From positions 14,284,295 to 14,348,294 of the forward strand of contig NC_092799.1 of the NCBI RefSeq assembly GCF_918797505.1: a DNA stretch of 64,000 bases, given 5' to 3'. A model generated the notes under the pieces. It was given only the letters and a program-made list of their open reading frames with translations. It was not told where the DNA came from and searched no databases. Source of the stretch: Bemisia tabaci. Its lineage: Eukaryota > Arthropoda > Insecta > Hemiptera > Aleyrodidae. This document shows positions 31,497-42,119 of this stretch, piece by piece. Position 1 is the stretch's first letter, and each line of letters opens with the position of its first letter. Position numbers and translations under genes: made by a program.

Positions 31497-31618
31497 GAAC
31501 GTATCTCTGCCAAACGGAACTATGTGCGTTAAGACATGAGCCCTGAGACCCGTAAGAATATGTGCATAACAGGGCTCACGTCATGATGCACATAGTTCCG
31601 TTTGGCAGAAATACGTCC
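31497..31618 (+). mobile_element. Family G element, copy 3 (short form)
   Basis: 122 bp. Ends gaacgtatctctgccaaacg (then gaactatgtgc) and gcacatagttccgtttggca (then gaaatacgtcc). Exact 4-bp duplication ATTA (31493-31496, 31619-31622). The same short form is at 45403-45524. Confidence 0.82.
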
Positions 31619-32060
31619 ATTATCCGAACGGCTTCCGCCTCATTCGTCGGATTTGATTTAGAAATTAGTCAAGGCCCGACGAAACCCGAGAAGCCGCTCC
31701 GGCCCGGTCGACGCACCAAAGGCGAAACTTTTCATCGAGGGTAATAGACTGGTTAATTGAGATAAAATCTACTCGTGGCCCGGGATAATGACTCGTTACG
31801 TAGGAGCAGAAAAGTTACTTCCCGGATGAAAATTCGGGAAATTATCCGTGTTTCTGCTGATTGTTTTCTTACGAAATGTGACTGGTGGTAGTTCCATCCC
31901 GTGCCCTATTTGGTGCCAGAAGCGGATCCAGCGATTTGGCAACACCGGTTCCCCTTCACCATGCTTCCGCGAATAAATAATCGCTCGAGCACCTGGCCCG
32001 TACAAGAATCGATTCAATTCCATTGGTTTACATGGGTAAAACAATGTTGCCGAATTGCTG
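31619..32060. other. Unannotated stretch
   Basis: Unique, moderately GC-rich sequence. Two opposed frames (31796-32044 minus, 31901-32176 plus) run into the neighbouring foldback and are not recognised. Confidence 0.45.
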
Positions 32061-32302
32061 CACTGAAAAAAAACTCCGGCCGTGGGAGCCCAATTACGGG
32101 CTATATAGACATACCGTCCATTCCGGGCTCAAAGGCCGAAAATTCCGGCTGCTGGAGTCGTAGCTTCGGCCTCTGAACCCGGAACAATCGAAACTACGCC
32201 TCCAGCAGCCGGAATTTTCGGCCTTTGAGCCCGGAACGGACGGTATGTCTATATAGCCCGTATAGTTGCGGCTCCCACGGCCGGAGTTTTTTTTTTTCAG
32301 TG
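32061..32302. mobile_element. Near-perfect CACTG-ended foldback MITE
   Basis: 242 bp with ~110-bp arms that are almost perfect inverses: left CACTGAAAAAAAACTCCGGC, cgtgggagcc, ctatatagacataccgtcc, ggctcaaaggccgaaaattc. The right is the inverse, ending tttttttttttcagtg. Exact 2-bp duplication TG (32059-32060, 32303-32304). High arm identity implies a young insertion or ongoing arm homogenisation. Confidence 0.88.
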
Positions 32303-34059
32303 TGGATACGCCAATGTTCCATGCCCCCTGGATACTGATCAACGGAGATAATAATTCATTAAATAATTCTATGTAGGCATTATACGCTTCTCTGTATCGT
32401 AAGACAGGAACTTAAGAGCTAAGATTCACCCGTCATAAAAATTATTTTTATCCATAAGTTTCCTACGTATACGTGTGTACTTATAAAAAGCTACAAATGT
32501 TTAATACAAGTCGCATTCGTTAAAAAAAATATTGGGAAAAAAAACCGTGACTCCTAGCAGGTTCAGTGCTCATCAAGATTTCTCAATTGATATTTGCAAC
32601 TGAACGTCTTCGAGTAAGGGAAATTATGGACGAAAAGGAATTTCGTGGAGGGAACTATCTTCTCAAAGGGACTTTTGATGTAGGAAGTAGGACAGTATAA
32701 TAATTTGTACTGATAAGTTTGAGCAATTCCATCCATTCAGCACAGAAAAACTGCGGTGCTTTCTGATCAATCTCCGGATTTTAGGCTTTTACAAACGTAA
32801 AAGCGAGAGGGTGGCAACAATGTTCTACACTGATGAGGAACTTTAGAGTTTCAACTTCTGGGATGAGTTTTGAACAAACTTCGCTGGATATCCCTGCCAG
32901 AAATTACGTTTTTTGTAAGTATTTCTCAAGTGTTCCTAGAAAATACGAATAACCCTTTAAAGTTTGTTTACAAATGCCCCTGAGAGCTTCAAAAATCCCT
33001 AAAAGTGGTGAGCCAATCAGAATCGACGCAAACATAGTATTACTTTCCTTATGCAATCATAGAAAAAGTCATGGATCAGCTGGACCGAGAGATTTTTTCG
33101 TTTGGGCTAAAGAAAGCTTCCAAAACCACTAAAATTTTTACATTAGAATCCTCTAGGATAAATCACAATTCCCAAAGTGCAGCAGGGACTCCACTTATTT
33201 CAACAATAATTCCTGATCAAAAAATATTCATCTAAAAGCGCGAATGGTACTGGTCCATATCATAATTTCTCTAATCTGCTTCATTAATCACAGAATCATA
33301 ATGTACATGAATGTGCCCTAAAATCGGTTAGCCAATCACAGAGCGTGGCAGACATGCCAATACCCTCCCAACACAGGTGCTCAGTATCCCGCGACCCGGG
33401 CACCGAAACAGGGGCAAGCACGCCAACAAACGCCCCGAGGGACGGCCATTGAGCAGGAAGACAAAGTATAAACACCCATAAACGCCGAACGAAGTCACAC
33501 AGCGGCCGAGGTCGGGTTCGAGGCAGGGGGTGCTCCGGGGACAGGGGTTCGGGGTTCGAAATGAAAGGGGTTGAGTTCGCCAGGCCGTGAGCATTTACGG
33601 GAGGGGGTGGCGCTAGGGCCAGGGGTGCGCATGTGCGGTGACTATTGATGCACACAGCACACCTGAGAAGTGAGAACTGAGCACTCGGGTAAAAACCGCT
33701 CATCTGCGCGAGGACTCGATGGGAGTTACGCGGTTTCTGCCTCGGCGGGACCCCGCTCCGAAATTATAGCTTCACCTGTGGTAACCCCGCCCCCCAACCC
33801 CTCAACGCACCCGGTTTGAACTCTAATCTTCACCGACACTGTAACAGAAGCCGCTACCCCTCTCGCTGATTCGGGTGTCACGCGTGTAATGACAGCCGGC
33901 CCGTTGCGGGTTTAATAGGTCACTACGTCAGGGATATTGCTCGCAATTTAACGGCATAGTTATGTGGCTAATTACTGGCGTTTGCAATGATAGGACTCTC
34001 AGTATGACCCATGTCATGCGATTACTGTTGTTTTCGTCGATACGGCCTCTATTGCCGGC
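32303..34059. other. Unannotated stretch
   Basis: 32750-32820 resembles the end of the 4428-5033 foldback (ggtgctttctgatcaatc, ttttaggctt). A GC-rich block at 33350-33650 carries a 135-codon minus-strand frame (33296-33703), rich in P, L and R, with no recognisable domain. I do not call it a gene. Confidence 0.45.
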
Positions 34060-34330
34060 TTTCGTTTTGGTTTTCGTACATCGATGATGAAATTGCAAAA
34101 ACACGTATCTTGGTTTATGATGTCGTCGATGTCCCGTCTTAATTTTTCTTTTAATTAGAGTCGACGTCTTGAAAAATTCCCCGATCATTTGTCTCTGCTT
34201 GAGGAATATTCTGTAAAATTGTCAAGCGAGAGTTTTGGCGAAAGTTGGTTGTTTACCTTCGATCAAGAAGAGATTTTGGAACACCGTAATTGAGAAACGC
34301 TTTTTTGCAGTTTCACTGTGGATCAGTGGA
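34060..34330. mobile_element. Family K element, diverged copy
   Basis: Weak K match: tacatcgatgatgaaattgc, aaaacacgtatcttggttta, a mid block tcgacgtcttgaaaaattcc, and ggaatattctgtaaaattgt. Ends are not cleanly defined. Confidence 0.4.
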
Positions 34331-34967
34331 GATTTTGCCAGTTAGCAACACTCTTTTTTTTCTCTATCTAAATCCGTTAAAAATATCGACCTTAGGTGAG
34401 GCAAGAATCGATTGTTTTACATACATTTAAAGGGAGGAAAAATAGTGTTGCCAACTCTAAGAAATTGCCACTACCGTCGATGTTCAACTTTGAGATGTTA
34501 AACCTCCGTCTAGTTACGCAACAAAGTAAAGATATGATTCTACCTCACAACATACCTGTGTCTTGACTACTACAGTGAGCGGGTTAGTACAATCAAAATA
34601 TTTAATTGTAATGAATTGACTCACCAAATTGCCTTCTGACCGATGATTTGCAAATATTGCTAGCATAGATTCGTACAAAATCTTACCTGAAAATAAGAGA
34701 AAATAATTACGTTATTTAATGTGAAAGTTCAACTGCCCGTTGCTTAAATGGCGTTTAGAAGACGATGTAGCGTTTGAGGGTAGTGTCAGAATGAGCTGCA
34801 GAATTGAGTTATACATTAAATACTTATAAAGTATATTCATGACTTTGGCGGCTAGGAGTCGCAGAGCGCCAGAGATCGCTATAAAAGCGACTTTATACAT
34901 ACATACATGTATCATCATTATTTTGTCAAATTTTATACATGGCAAACTTGTAAAGGGCATTATAGCA
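34331..34967. other. Unannotated AT-rich stretch
   Basis: No element recognised. A short catacata run lies at 34900-34910. Confidence 0.45.
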
Positions 34968-35045
34968 ACAAGGTGGTAAAATTAGGCTGGGTCCAAACTA
35001 ATTGAGAGAGAGGGAGGAAGCAAGACCTTGTTTTTTTAAAAAAAT
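34968..35045 (+). mobile_element. Family V terminus fragment
   Basis: caaggtggtaaaattaggct then gggtccaaactaattg and gcaagacc match the left end of V copies at 42484 and 45959. The rest of the element is absent. Confidence 0.5.
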
Positions 35046-35229
35046 ATATTAGCTTTCTATTCTTTTAAAATGATTTATAATGTGCTGAAACTACTACGAC
35101 TGCAGCTTAAGTTAACTTATAATAACTGAATACCTTAAGTATTGGAGGAAAATAATGATGAGCGTCAAATTCTGACGAAGGACTTTTTCAATAAGACATT
35201 CCCCCGGCCGGAATGTGACTCAAATTCCA

Positions 35230-35442
35230 CACGGAAACAAATTGGAATTCATTCAACTTTCTGGATGTGAAAAAAGTGTGCGAGAACTTATAAAATGCTC
35301 AATTACCCACTACAGCAGTTAATTTGGCAATGCCAAAATTTAAAAGTAACTGCTACGGCGGGTAATTTAGAATTTTATAGGTTCTCTTACACTTTTTTTT
35401 ACATCGAGAATGTTAATAATATATTTCACTTTTTTTTCGGTG
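35230..35442. mobile_element. CACGG-ended foldback MITE, S subfamily 2, copy 1
   Basis: 213 bp, ends CACGGAAACAAATTGGAAT and tcacttttttttcggtg, exact 2-bp duplication CA (35228-35229, 35443-35444). Inner arms: actttctggatgtgaaaaaa, cactacagcagttaattt, their inverses. Same family as 48362-48571. Confidence 0.8.
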
Positions 35443-35587
35443 CAGGTAAAATGTTGGTATATTATAATCGGGTGCTGAATAAGCGTATTCAATAATCCCT
35501 CACCGCCATTCTTCGCGCACCTTTTCATCATTATCTCTGTTTATTGAATATTATCAGACGCAAAGGATCCATTTTCATTCCAGCAAA

Positions 35588-35656
35588 AACCTTCGATTGT
35601 TGAATCGTTATCGCATGAAATCGATCGATAACTCTTATCTTGGCAATTCTATTTAT
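35588..35656 (-). repeat. 69-bp repeat, inverse of 27365-27433
   Basis: ccttcgattgttgaatcgtt, atcgcatgaaatcgatcgat, aactcttatcttggcaa. Nearly identical to 27365-27433 on the other strand. It precedes a complete A element by 24 bp. Confidence 0.7.
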
Positions 35657-35679
35657 CGATTAAGGTCGTTCGATATATA

Positions 35680-35932
35680 CTGCCGTGCTATGGAAGAAAG
35701 CCGTTTGAACATTCGTGAATTGACAAATTTCCTCAGTTAAAACGTTTATTTTTTTAGGAAATTTATGAATATTTTTCCTTCAAATTTTCAGAATCTTTAG
35801 GTAAAATTGTGAACTGAATTACCTGAAAAATTGGGAGGAAAATATACATCAATGTACCAGGAAATTCGCATTTAAGAGAGGAAATTTGGCAACGCTTGAA
35901 GGTTCATACGGCGTTTTTCCTTAGCACGGCAG
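35680..35932 (+). mobile_element. Family A MITE, copy 14
   Basis: Full-length, 253 bp, ends CTGCCGTGCTATGGAAGAAA and gtttttccttagcacggcag. Flanking 4-mers TATA and TACA match at 3 of 4 bases. Confidence 0.85.
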
Positions 35933-36569
35933 TACAGGAGGACCTCTCTCGCTCAACGCTGATCAATTGTTGGGTAGATTATTGAAATATGCGCCCTTGT
36001 TGATAAATAAACACTCGCTTTTTCCACCCCTCGTCCGCGCGCCACTATGCTAATCTACATTCCGGTAATAAATATTCGTCCATGCTTTTTTTCATCGATC
36101 AATACTTGGTTTCGATACTTCTTGAAAGCCTTTTCTTCGTCGCTTTCCGGGAGAATGCATCCCTGAAAGGATGGGGCTTTTACACGGGCTTCGAGTCCGA
36201 TGAACGATTTTGATTATTTATCCTCTATGTTTTCGTTTATTTGTGACCGCTGACAGGGGATGGGCCTAAGTGCATGGAGCCGCATTATTCAGGAGGGTGG
36301 TTGTTGCCAAGTTGGACCAAAAAAATCCGAGGGAGAGTTTTCGAGGGAAACCTCTCTATCAGTTCTACCATTGACGAACCCAACAAGTTGGCAGTAGTGC
36401 TCTCTCTTCATTTAAACCTATGGAAATAAATCGATTCGGGGGGGGGGGGGGGGGAGGTGCTCCAACAAAAATCTAACTCTAAAACCAGCTATCTCAATTT
36501 CGTACTTCAAAATATCCGTGAAAACATTATTTCGTACTTTTTTTCTCTTTAACGTAAAATAAATTTAAA
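35933..36569. other. Unannotated stretch with a 17-G run
   Basis: Run of 17 G at 36438-36454. The preceding tcatttaaacctatggaaat (36410-36429) echoes family C interior (taggtttaaatgg inverted), so a C remnant may lie here. Confidence 0.4.
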
Positions 36570-36900
36570 CGCATGGCTAAGAATTTTCCGATATTTTGAA
36601 TTCTCACTACATTATTCTCCTCTCTTTCACACCCTTCCTCCTCTACTCCCATCCACTTTGAAAATTCCGCGAACTTCGTCAAAGTTTAAAATACCTTTTA
36701 AAAAACGTTGGAAAAAATGATGAAAAAATCATCTTTTGATTTTTCATCATAAATTATGACATCTTGAAAAAAAAGTCAAAAAATCACCGTTTGACGGAGA
36801 GCTTAAGCAACGCCTGATGGGGTTCCCGATATTTTGCATTTCCACGGCATTATTTCCCTCTCTTTCATATTCCTCCTCCTCGACTCCCGCCCACTGCGAA
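36570..36900 (+). repeat. Diverged tandem duplication, ~240-bp step
   Basis: ttccgatattttgaattctc...attattctcctctctttcac (36586-36640) recurs as cccgatattttgcatttcc...attatttccctctctttcat (36826-36865), followed in both by a cctcctc...actccc...cccactt/g block. Diverged, so old. Confidence 0.6.
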
Positions 36901-36942
36901 AAAGTAGGTCTGGGCAGAGGAGATAAACTTGTCATGGCGTCC

Positions 36943-37248
36943 AATGATGAATGTTCTCGAGAAATGATTATATCACTGCCACTCGCTAAGTATCTCGCTG
37001 CTGGAGCAGGTGTGAGCGAATTGGAGTCGAGAGACGGAAGAAACCCGGTCTCGGTGTTGACTCCCCGGGAAGAAGAGGTTTATTTAGCTATTCAATCGTC
37101 GCCTTGGATCCGTGTACACTCTCCGCGCTCCGTAGCTCCGGGGAGGGGAGGGTGGGTTGTGGGTGGTGGGGGGAAGGGGGCAAAGGGGGGGCGAGGGGCA
37201 GATGCGAGGGGGGGGGGGCGGAAAAAGTTGTCTCGCAACGGTCATTGA
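36943..37248 (+). CDS. Weak candidate exon or small open frame
   Basis: The best-looking open frame in unique plus-strand DNA. It is open from 36817 and has an internal ATG at 36943 giving MASNDECSREMIISLPLAKY, then LAAGAGVSELESRDG and VLTPREEEVYLAIQSSPW. The downstream half becomes glycine-rich as it enters the G-run region and is unlikely to be coding. No domain recognised and no supporting splice model. Treat as a hypothesis only. Confidence 0.18.
   Translation, partial: NDECSREMIISLPLAKYLAAGAGVSELESRDGRNPVSVLTPREEEVYLAIQSSPWIRVHSPRSVAPGRGGWVVGGGGKGAKGGRGADARGGGRKKLSRNGH
37138..37222 (+). repeat. G-quadruplex-prone G-rich run
   Basis: 85 bases with at least eight runs of three or more G (gggg, gggtgggttgtggg, tgggggg, gggggcaaaggggggg, a final run of 12). 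The G-richness is on the plus strand. It could form G-quadruplex DNA and may also be a sequencing-error hotspot. Confidence 0.75.
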
Positions 37249-37521
37249 GCAGCTCTGCTCTGGTGACAAGGTGTGAAAATGACGTTAAACTCTTCAGAAC
37301 GGTAATCTATTTTCAAAGCAAACAGCGCTGGGTGCAATTCGACTCCCGGGAGAACAGCTCAACGCGAATTAATTTCCACCATCGTTGCCACCTTGTACGT
37401 CTTGATGCCCCCCCCCCCCCCCCCCGATGAAGCTGAGATTTTTTCTGAAATATTTTAAAAATACCGGACGGTTGTCGTTATGCTGAAGGGAGGGTGTGGA
37501 TTCGATCGTAAAATAAAAACA

Positions 37522-37950
37522 TGAATCGATCGAGACCGATTCGATCGACAACCATGAATCGACCGACAAACCCGTGAATCGATCGACAAACCCGAGTATC
37601 GATCGACAAACTCGTGAATCGATCGACATTGATTCGATCGACAACCATGAATCGACTGAAAAACCCGTCAATCGATCGACAAACCTAAGTATCGATCGAC
37701 AAATCTTTAAATCAATCAAAAAACCCGGGAATTGATCAATAAACTCGTGAATCGATCGAAAAACTCGTGAATCGATCGAATTTTGTCGATCAAATTACTT
37801 TGATCGGCTCACCTTTTAATTTTTTCGATCGATCAATGTCGATTGAATCGGCACCACTTTTTTTAATAATTTTTCGATCGAATCGGTGTCAATCGATCCA
37901 CGTCGATCGATTCACGTTTTTATTTTTTGATCGCTTCTTGTTAATCGGAT
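37522..37950 (+). repeat. Minisatellite of ~20-bp ATCGATCGAC units with 93-bp higher order
   Basis: Units such as cccgtgaatcgatcgacaaa repeat at an exact 20-bp step around 37571-37640. A larger block (gattcgatcgacaaccatga, atcgac) recurs 93 bp apart (37538 and 37631), so there is a higher-order unit. Units degrade to the right (aaatcaatcaaaaaaccc, gatcgaaaaactcgtgaatc), and inverted gatcga motifs continue to ~37950. A serine/isoleucine-rich minus frame here is a by-product. An 18-C run sits just upstream (37408-37425). Confidence 0.85.
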
Positions 37951-38009
37951 CCATACCATCCATGCTGAAGTCAATTGAATGTCAAACAGTTTTTTTCGTT
38001 CCTTTTCCT

Positions 38010-38222
38010 GGAGATAATATCAGACTTTCTTTTTTAAACGGAAAACTACTCAACGGCAACTCTGTAAAACTGTCATGATTTTTCTGCTCTGTGCAAACAA
38101 AATTCTGCAAAAACTTCAAGGAATGGTGCCAATTTGCTCTCCATTAAAAAATAATATAGAGGCGAAGATTTTTAAACACCGCAAACGAGATACGTGGTTG
38201 CTGACTTACACCGTCGATATAT
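38010..38222. mobile_element. Family K element, copy 4
   Basis: Shares acggaaaactactcaacgg, ctgcaaaaacttcaaggaat and accgcaaacgagatacgtgg with copy 1, ending at the K terminus ttacaccgtcgatatatg. Length ~213 bp. Confidence 0.65.
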
Positions 38223-38493
38223 GAAATGACATTCCCGAATTTGTCGTTTTCTAAGTTAATAAGTGTGAGGACCGCAGCCCATATTTCGGGATGGTAACGT
38301 TACAATATATTTAAATGATTGAATTATCTTTAGGAAAGTTGAAAATGTTGCAACAAAAATCATTATTATATTACTTCATCGGCACAATAGGGAACGCTAG
38401 AATTAAATCAAGGTGCAAGAAAAACGAGCGAAGGGTCCTCAGTTAGTGTCGGATGCTGCAAACACTGAACGAATATCAACAGAACGCCTGGAT

Positions 38494-38549
38494 GCAACTA
38501 TTCGAGCTCTAAGGATGTCCGTGTTGCATACGCACGAAGTTGAAGGCGT
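38494..38549 (+). repeat. 56-bp core repeat, D4 type
   Basis: gcaactattcgagctctaag, gatgtccgtgttgcatacg, gttgaaggcgtttt. Flanking sequence does not match the other core-bearing repeats, so it represents a fourth context of the same core. Confidence 0.65.
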
Positions 38550-38600
38550 TTTGATTCTGCGGTCGCTTCACCGCTTCAACCGCCCGCGACGCGACGCGGA

Positions 38601-39044
38601 CCAGTGTTGCGAGGATCCAAAAAGATAGAGCACCCTCAATTTTCCGTTATTACTACCTATGTATATGTTCTCAAATAATTTTCTCGGAAGGGCAATTGAC
38701 TAGAAATTCTATGAGCTACAGAAAATCAGTTGGGGGATAGTTAAAAGTAAAAAAAGTAGAGTGAGACAGAAAATTTTCGACTTCGTAGGCATAGAATTTT
38801 TTCCTAGCTCTGCTATTAAAAAAATTCATGTCATAATTTCTCTAAAAATAAAGTGCGTATTTTACACACACCTAAAGTCCAAGGCACTTTGCGCTTTGAA
38901 AATGTTACAAACACTATTACAGCTTTTCTGATTTTAAAATGCAAAAAGCCATTCCGTATCCCACAAACCCGTACATTATGAACCGGACTCGTTCATTCCC
39001 GGAAAACCCTCCCTAAATCCGCAACTAAAATCGCCGTTTCCCGT
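38601..39044. other. Unannotated AT-rich stretch
   Basis: Nothing recognised. Confidence 0.45.
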
Positions 39045-39205
39045 ACATAAGAACATAACCGAATCCCAAGGTTGCAACATTGCTTTAAAAAATTCGAGAT
39101 TTTACGAAGACGTACCTGGGCATCTTCTATCCATAATTTTCTTGAATTTTGCGATGAGATCAGAGGAAAAACCAGTGGAATTTTCAGTGAGAAATTACCG
39201 AGATT
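39045..39205. mobile_element. Family J element, partial
   Basis: aacataaccgaatcccaagg, ttgcaacattg, gatcagaggaaaaaccagtg, aattttcagtgagaaatt match J interior at 43660-43910. The right half is missing and a different sequence starts at ~39210. Confidence 0.45.
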
Positions 39206-39210
39206 TTTCT

Positions 39211-39373
39211 AGTAACAACTGCATCTATGGCGAGGGGAGATTCGGCACCCTACGGCATGCGGGATTACGTTCTTACGTTCGAGGCAGAGGCGACGAGACA
39301 TCTGATGCATTTCATTACAAAAGTTTCTTTCCGGATCGCACAACTGCGAAAGTCGGAAGCACAAGAACAACTG
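39211..39373 (+). CDS. Weak candidate internal exon
   Basis: A pyrimidine-rich acceptor-like ttttctag (39203-39210) precedes, and a donor-like G|GTAAGA (39373-39379) follows, an open frame read from the ATG at 39227: MARGDSAPYGMRDYVLTFEA, EATRHLMHFITKVSFRI, AQLRKSEAQEQL. The helical, charged tail looks protein-like and the DNA has no relatives in the window. A second frame is also open here. No domain recognised. Confidence 0.2.
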
Positions 39374-39379
39374 GGTAAG

Positions 39380-41342
39380 AGGATTAAGTTGCGAATGGGT
39401 TCTAAATGCATTTGTGTGAGGTTTGAGTGTGTCATTTTGTCGTTTATTTATCGATCCCCCCTAAGCGGATAATAAACGAGGAGCTTTTGCTCTCCGAGTG
39501 GATTTCGATAACTTTTGGTGCGCGGTCTTCTGTACGCAGGTGGAGCCCTCACTTATCTGCGGGGATTTAGTTTTTGTAACGGAAGTTGGATTCCGATTCT
39601 AAATTAAAGTCTTTTTACGTTCGAGGATGAGCAAACTTTTCAAAACTGAAAATAATAATGAAAAAACTTCAACAAGCAGCCAAAGAATGTATTCTTTTTG
39701 ATTTACGAGAGGGTCCAGGCCAGACAAAAAAAAGATGGGCTTTAATTGAAAAAATTTAACCTAAAATAATTAACAATCCAAAAGTATTCATAGCTAAACA
39801 GAGTTATTTTATCAATATAATAATCTTAGTATTTATCAATCGAAACACCTGTCATTCTCAACATTGAGTAAATCATTTTCAACGAAACCTCAAATGAGCC
39901 TCTAATTAGAGAGTGAGATCTTAAAATCGCTAACAGCTTTCATCCGCTAGCTTTAAGATCAGTCAATGAAAATCCTAAAAATGTCAACGCCACGGCCCTT
40001 TCATAAGAGCACGATTGAATTTAGAAAGATGTAAACTCCAAAATTTTCCGTAAAAATGAAGCAGTTACGCAAATTGCCCTAAATTAATCAAGTATGTAAT
40101 GGTGCTCTCACAGGAGTTAAAATAGCTGTGCCATCAACAACATGTAATATCACATAAAAACCTTCATTTCACAATAAAAACGCTTCTCTAATCTGTATGC
40201 ATTTAATCTGTTTAGGCGTTTAAACAAAAATAACAAATACAAAGAAAAAAAAATCTCATTTCCCCTGAAGTTCAATGGAGATTTTGCAGGTGTCTGAAAT
40301 TTGATGAATTTCGTGTTTAAGTAGACGCTATCAAGTGAGCTGAATACGAGTACATACCCTAGGCGATTCATTAACATTGAAGCAATTGTATGGAGGCCAG
40401 GAAATATTGAGGGAAAATGATCTAAACAGATAAAATAACAAGCGTTTGACATGGGGAAATGCCGCCAGATGACGGCACTCGGCGCCGCCATTTTGCTCAG
40501 TTCTTAAATCTATTTTTATCCTATTCCCCACTCAGTCGAAAAAAACTTTATTAGAAGACACTACCTGCGAAGATAGGTCAGCTCGATTAGGTCACCTTTC
40601 AGATGCAGCACATGTAAAACCATTTGCGTGCAAATTCTCCAATTGGACAAGTTGGACAATGTGAGAACATACAAATTCAGGTATCGAACTTGTTTGTAGA
40701 TAAAACAACGTATGTATAATGTATACCCATAGTCTCCATATGTATATTAGTGTTTTACAGATGACTCCAGTGAATTGTAGTTCCAATTCGCAAAATATAG
40801 TCCAATTATCTATCGGTTCAATTTTAATGATTAAAAACTTTGGTTGCGTTCCAACTACGTGTAAACCGCAGTTCCATCCGTTCGAATGAAGTTTTTACGT
40901 GTAAGAAGAAGAAGATATTGTTCTTCCCTCCTTCTTCTTATGAAGAAAATTAAATACGACTCTCAAAAACCCAAACACAGACACCGGTTTCGAACAAACT
41001 CGCGACGCGCGATTCACTGGCACACGCCGGTCAGGCAAGAGGCGGGCAATATGTCAAGCGGCTTATCGATCGACTTAACTCGTTGGCTACTTGAGATACT
41101 CGGCGTGGAGTCCCGATGGCAGTTCCAATTCACTCATTTTTACGTCCGAGATTAATGTCACAAGAGGATTTTTGTTCGGTACGTTTCCGCAACGCGCAGC
41201 GCCGCCCACCACCCATCTTCCCTACCCCTAATTCGCCGCCCTCGGGAGCGATCCACTTTGCGCCCCGCAGAGACTCCATCGAGACCCACGCGACGGGATG
41301 CGACACGCGAATTAACCCTCTAGAGTCTTACACGCTCCCATA
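39380..41342. other. Unannotated stretch
   Basis: Frames on both strands around 40150-40531 and 40886-41490 are unrecognised; the last runs into an A element. A GC-richer unique patch lies at 41190-41330. No repeat families seen. Confidence 0.45.
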
Positions 41343-41597
41343 CTGCCGTGTTGAGGAAAAACGCCGTATGAACATTCGAGAGTTGCCAAATTTCCTTCGA
41401 TATAAAAGGTTTATTTTGAGAAAAGTTACGAATATTTTTCTGAGAAATTTTTCAACAACTTTAGGTAAAATTGCGAAAAATATTATTTGAATTATTGGAA
41501 GAAAGGTATTTACAAATTTTCCGAAACATTCGTGATTTACCTATGGAAATTTGGCAACGCCTAATGGTTCACATTGCGAACTTCCTTAGCACGGCAG
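41343..41597 (+). mobile_element. Family A MITE, copy 15
   Basis: Full-length, 255 bp, ends CTGCCGTGTTGAGGAAAAAC and gcgaacttccttagcacggcag. Exact 4-bp duplication CATA (41339-41342, 41598-41601). Confidence 0.88.
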
Positions 41598-41663
41598 CAT
41601 ACATCGTATATTTGTGGTGTGTAGGCGACTGCCTAGTCACCTGGTTTTAATCTAACCACATTT

Positions 41664-41908
41664 CTACCGTGCAAAGGAAAAACGCCGTATGAACCTTTAG
41701 ACGTTGCCAAATTTCTTTCGATAAAACACGAATTTTCGAGGAAACATATGATTATTTTCCACCCGATTTTTCAGATAATTTTTTTCGCAGTTCCACTTAA
41801 AGTTCCTGAAAATTTCAAGGGAAAATATTCATAAATCTCCTTCAAAATCAAAATTTTATCGGAGAAAAATCAGCAATACTCGAATGTTCATATGGCGTTT
41901 TTCCGTTC
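41664..41908 (-). mobile_element. Family A MITE, copy 16
   Basis: Left end CTACCGTGCAAAGGAAAAAC, inner ctttagacgttgcc, right inner cagcaatactcgaatgttc and atggcgtttttccgttctaa. The right terminus is degraded. Only 66 bp from copy 15 and in the opposite orientation. Confidence 0.78.
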
Positions 41909-42119
41909 TAAGTGTCTGGATCCACACATGATGTGCTATCAATTTTTTCATACGAATAAATGCTGCTTCCTATCCTTCGTCTTCCCCCTCTTCTTTAGCT
42001 TTCCAGTCCTCCTCTTTTTGCTTTTATATCGAATCTGGATACTTATTAATGTGTTAATGTGGTGTTAGGAGATGGTGTGTTCTCACGTAGCATTTGAGCA
42101 ACCAATAAGAAAATAAGGC

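Noticed and set aside
33296..33703. 135-codon minus-strand frame in GC-rich DNA
   Set aside because: Proline/leucine/arginine-rich composition is typical of chance frames in GC-rich DNA; a second frame is also open. No family recognised.
36400..36460. Another family C copy near the 17-G run
   Set aside because: Only ~25 bp of interior-like sequence (tttaaacctatgg, aatcgatt) is present, with no terminus or duplication.
37369..37719. 116-codon minus frame with repeated SIDS/WLSIES peptide
   Set aside because: It is the translation of the 20-bp minisatellite; the peptide repeat follows the DNA repeat and is not evidence of a protein.
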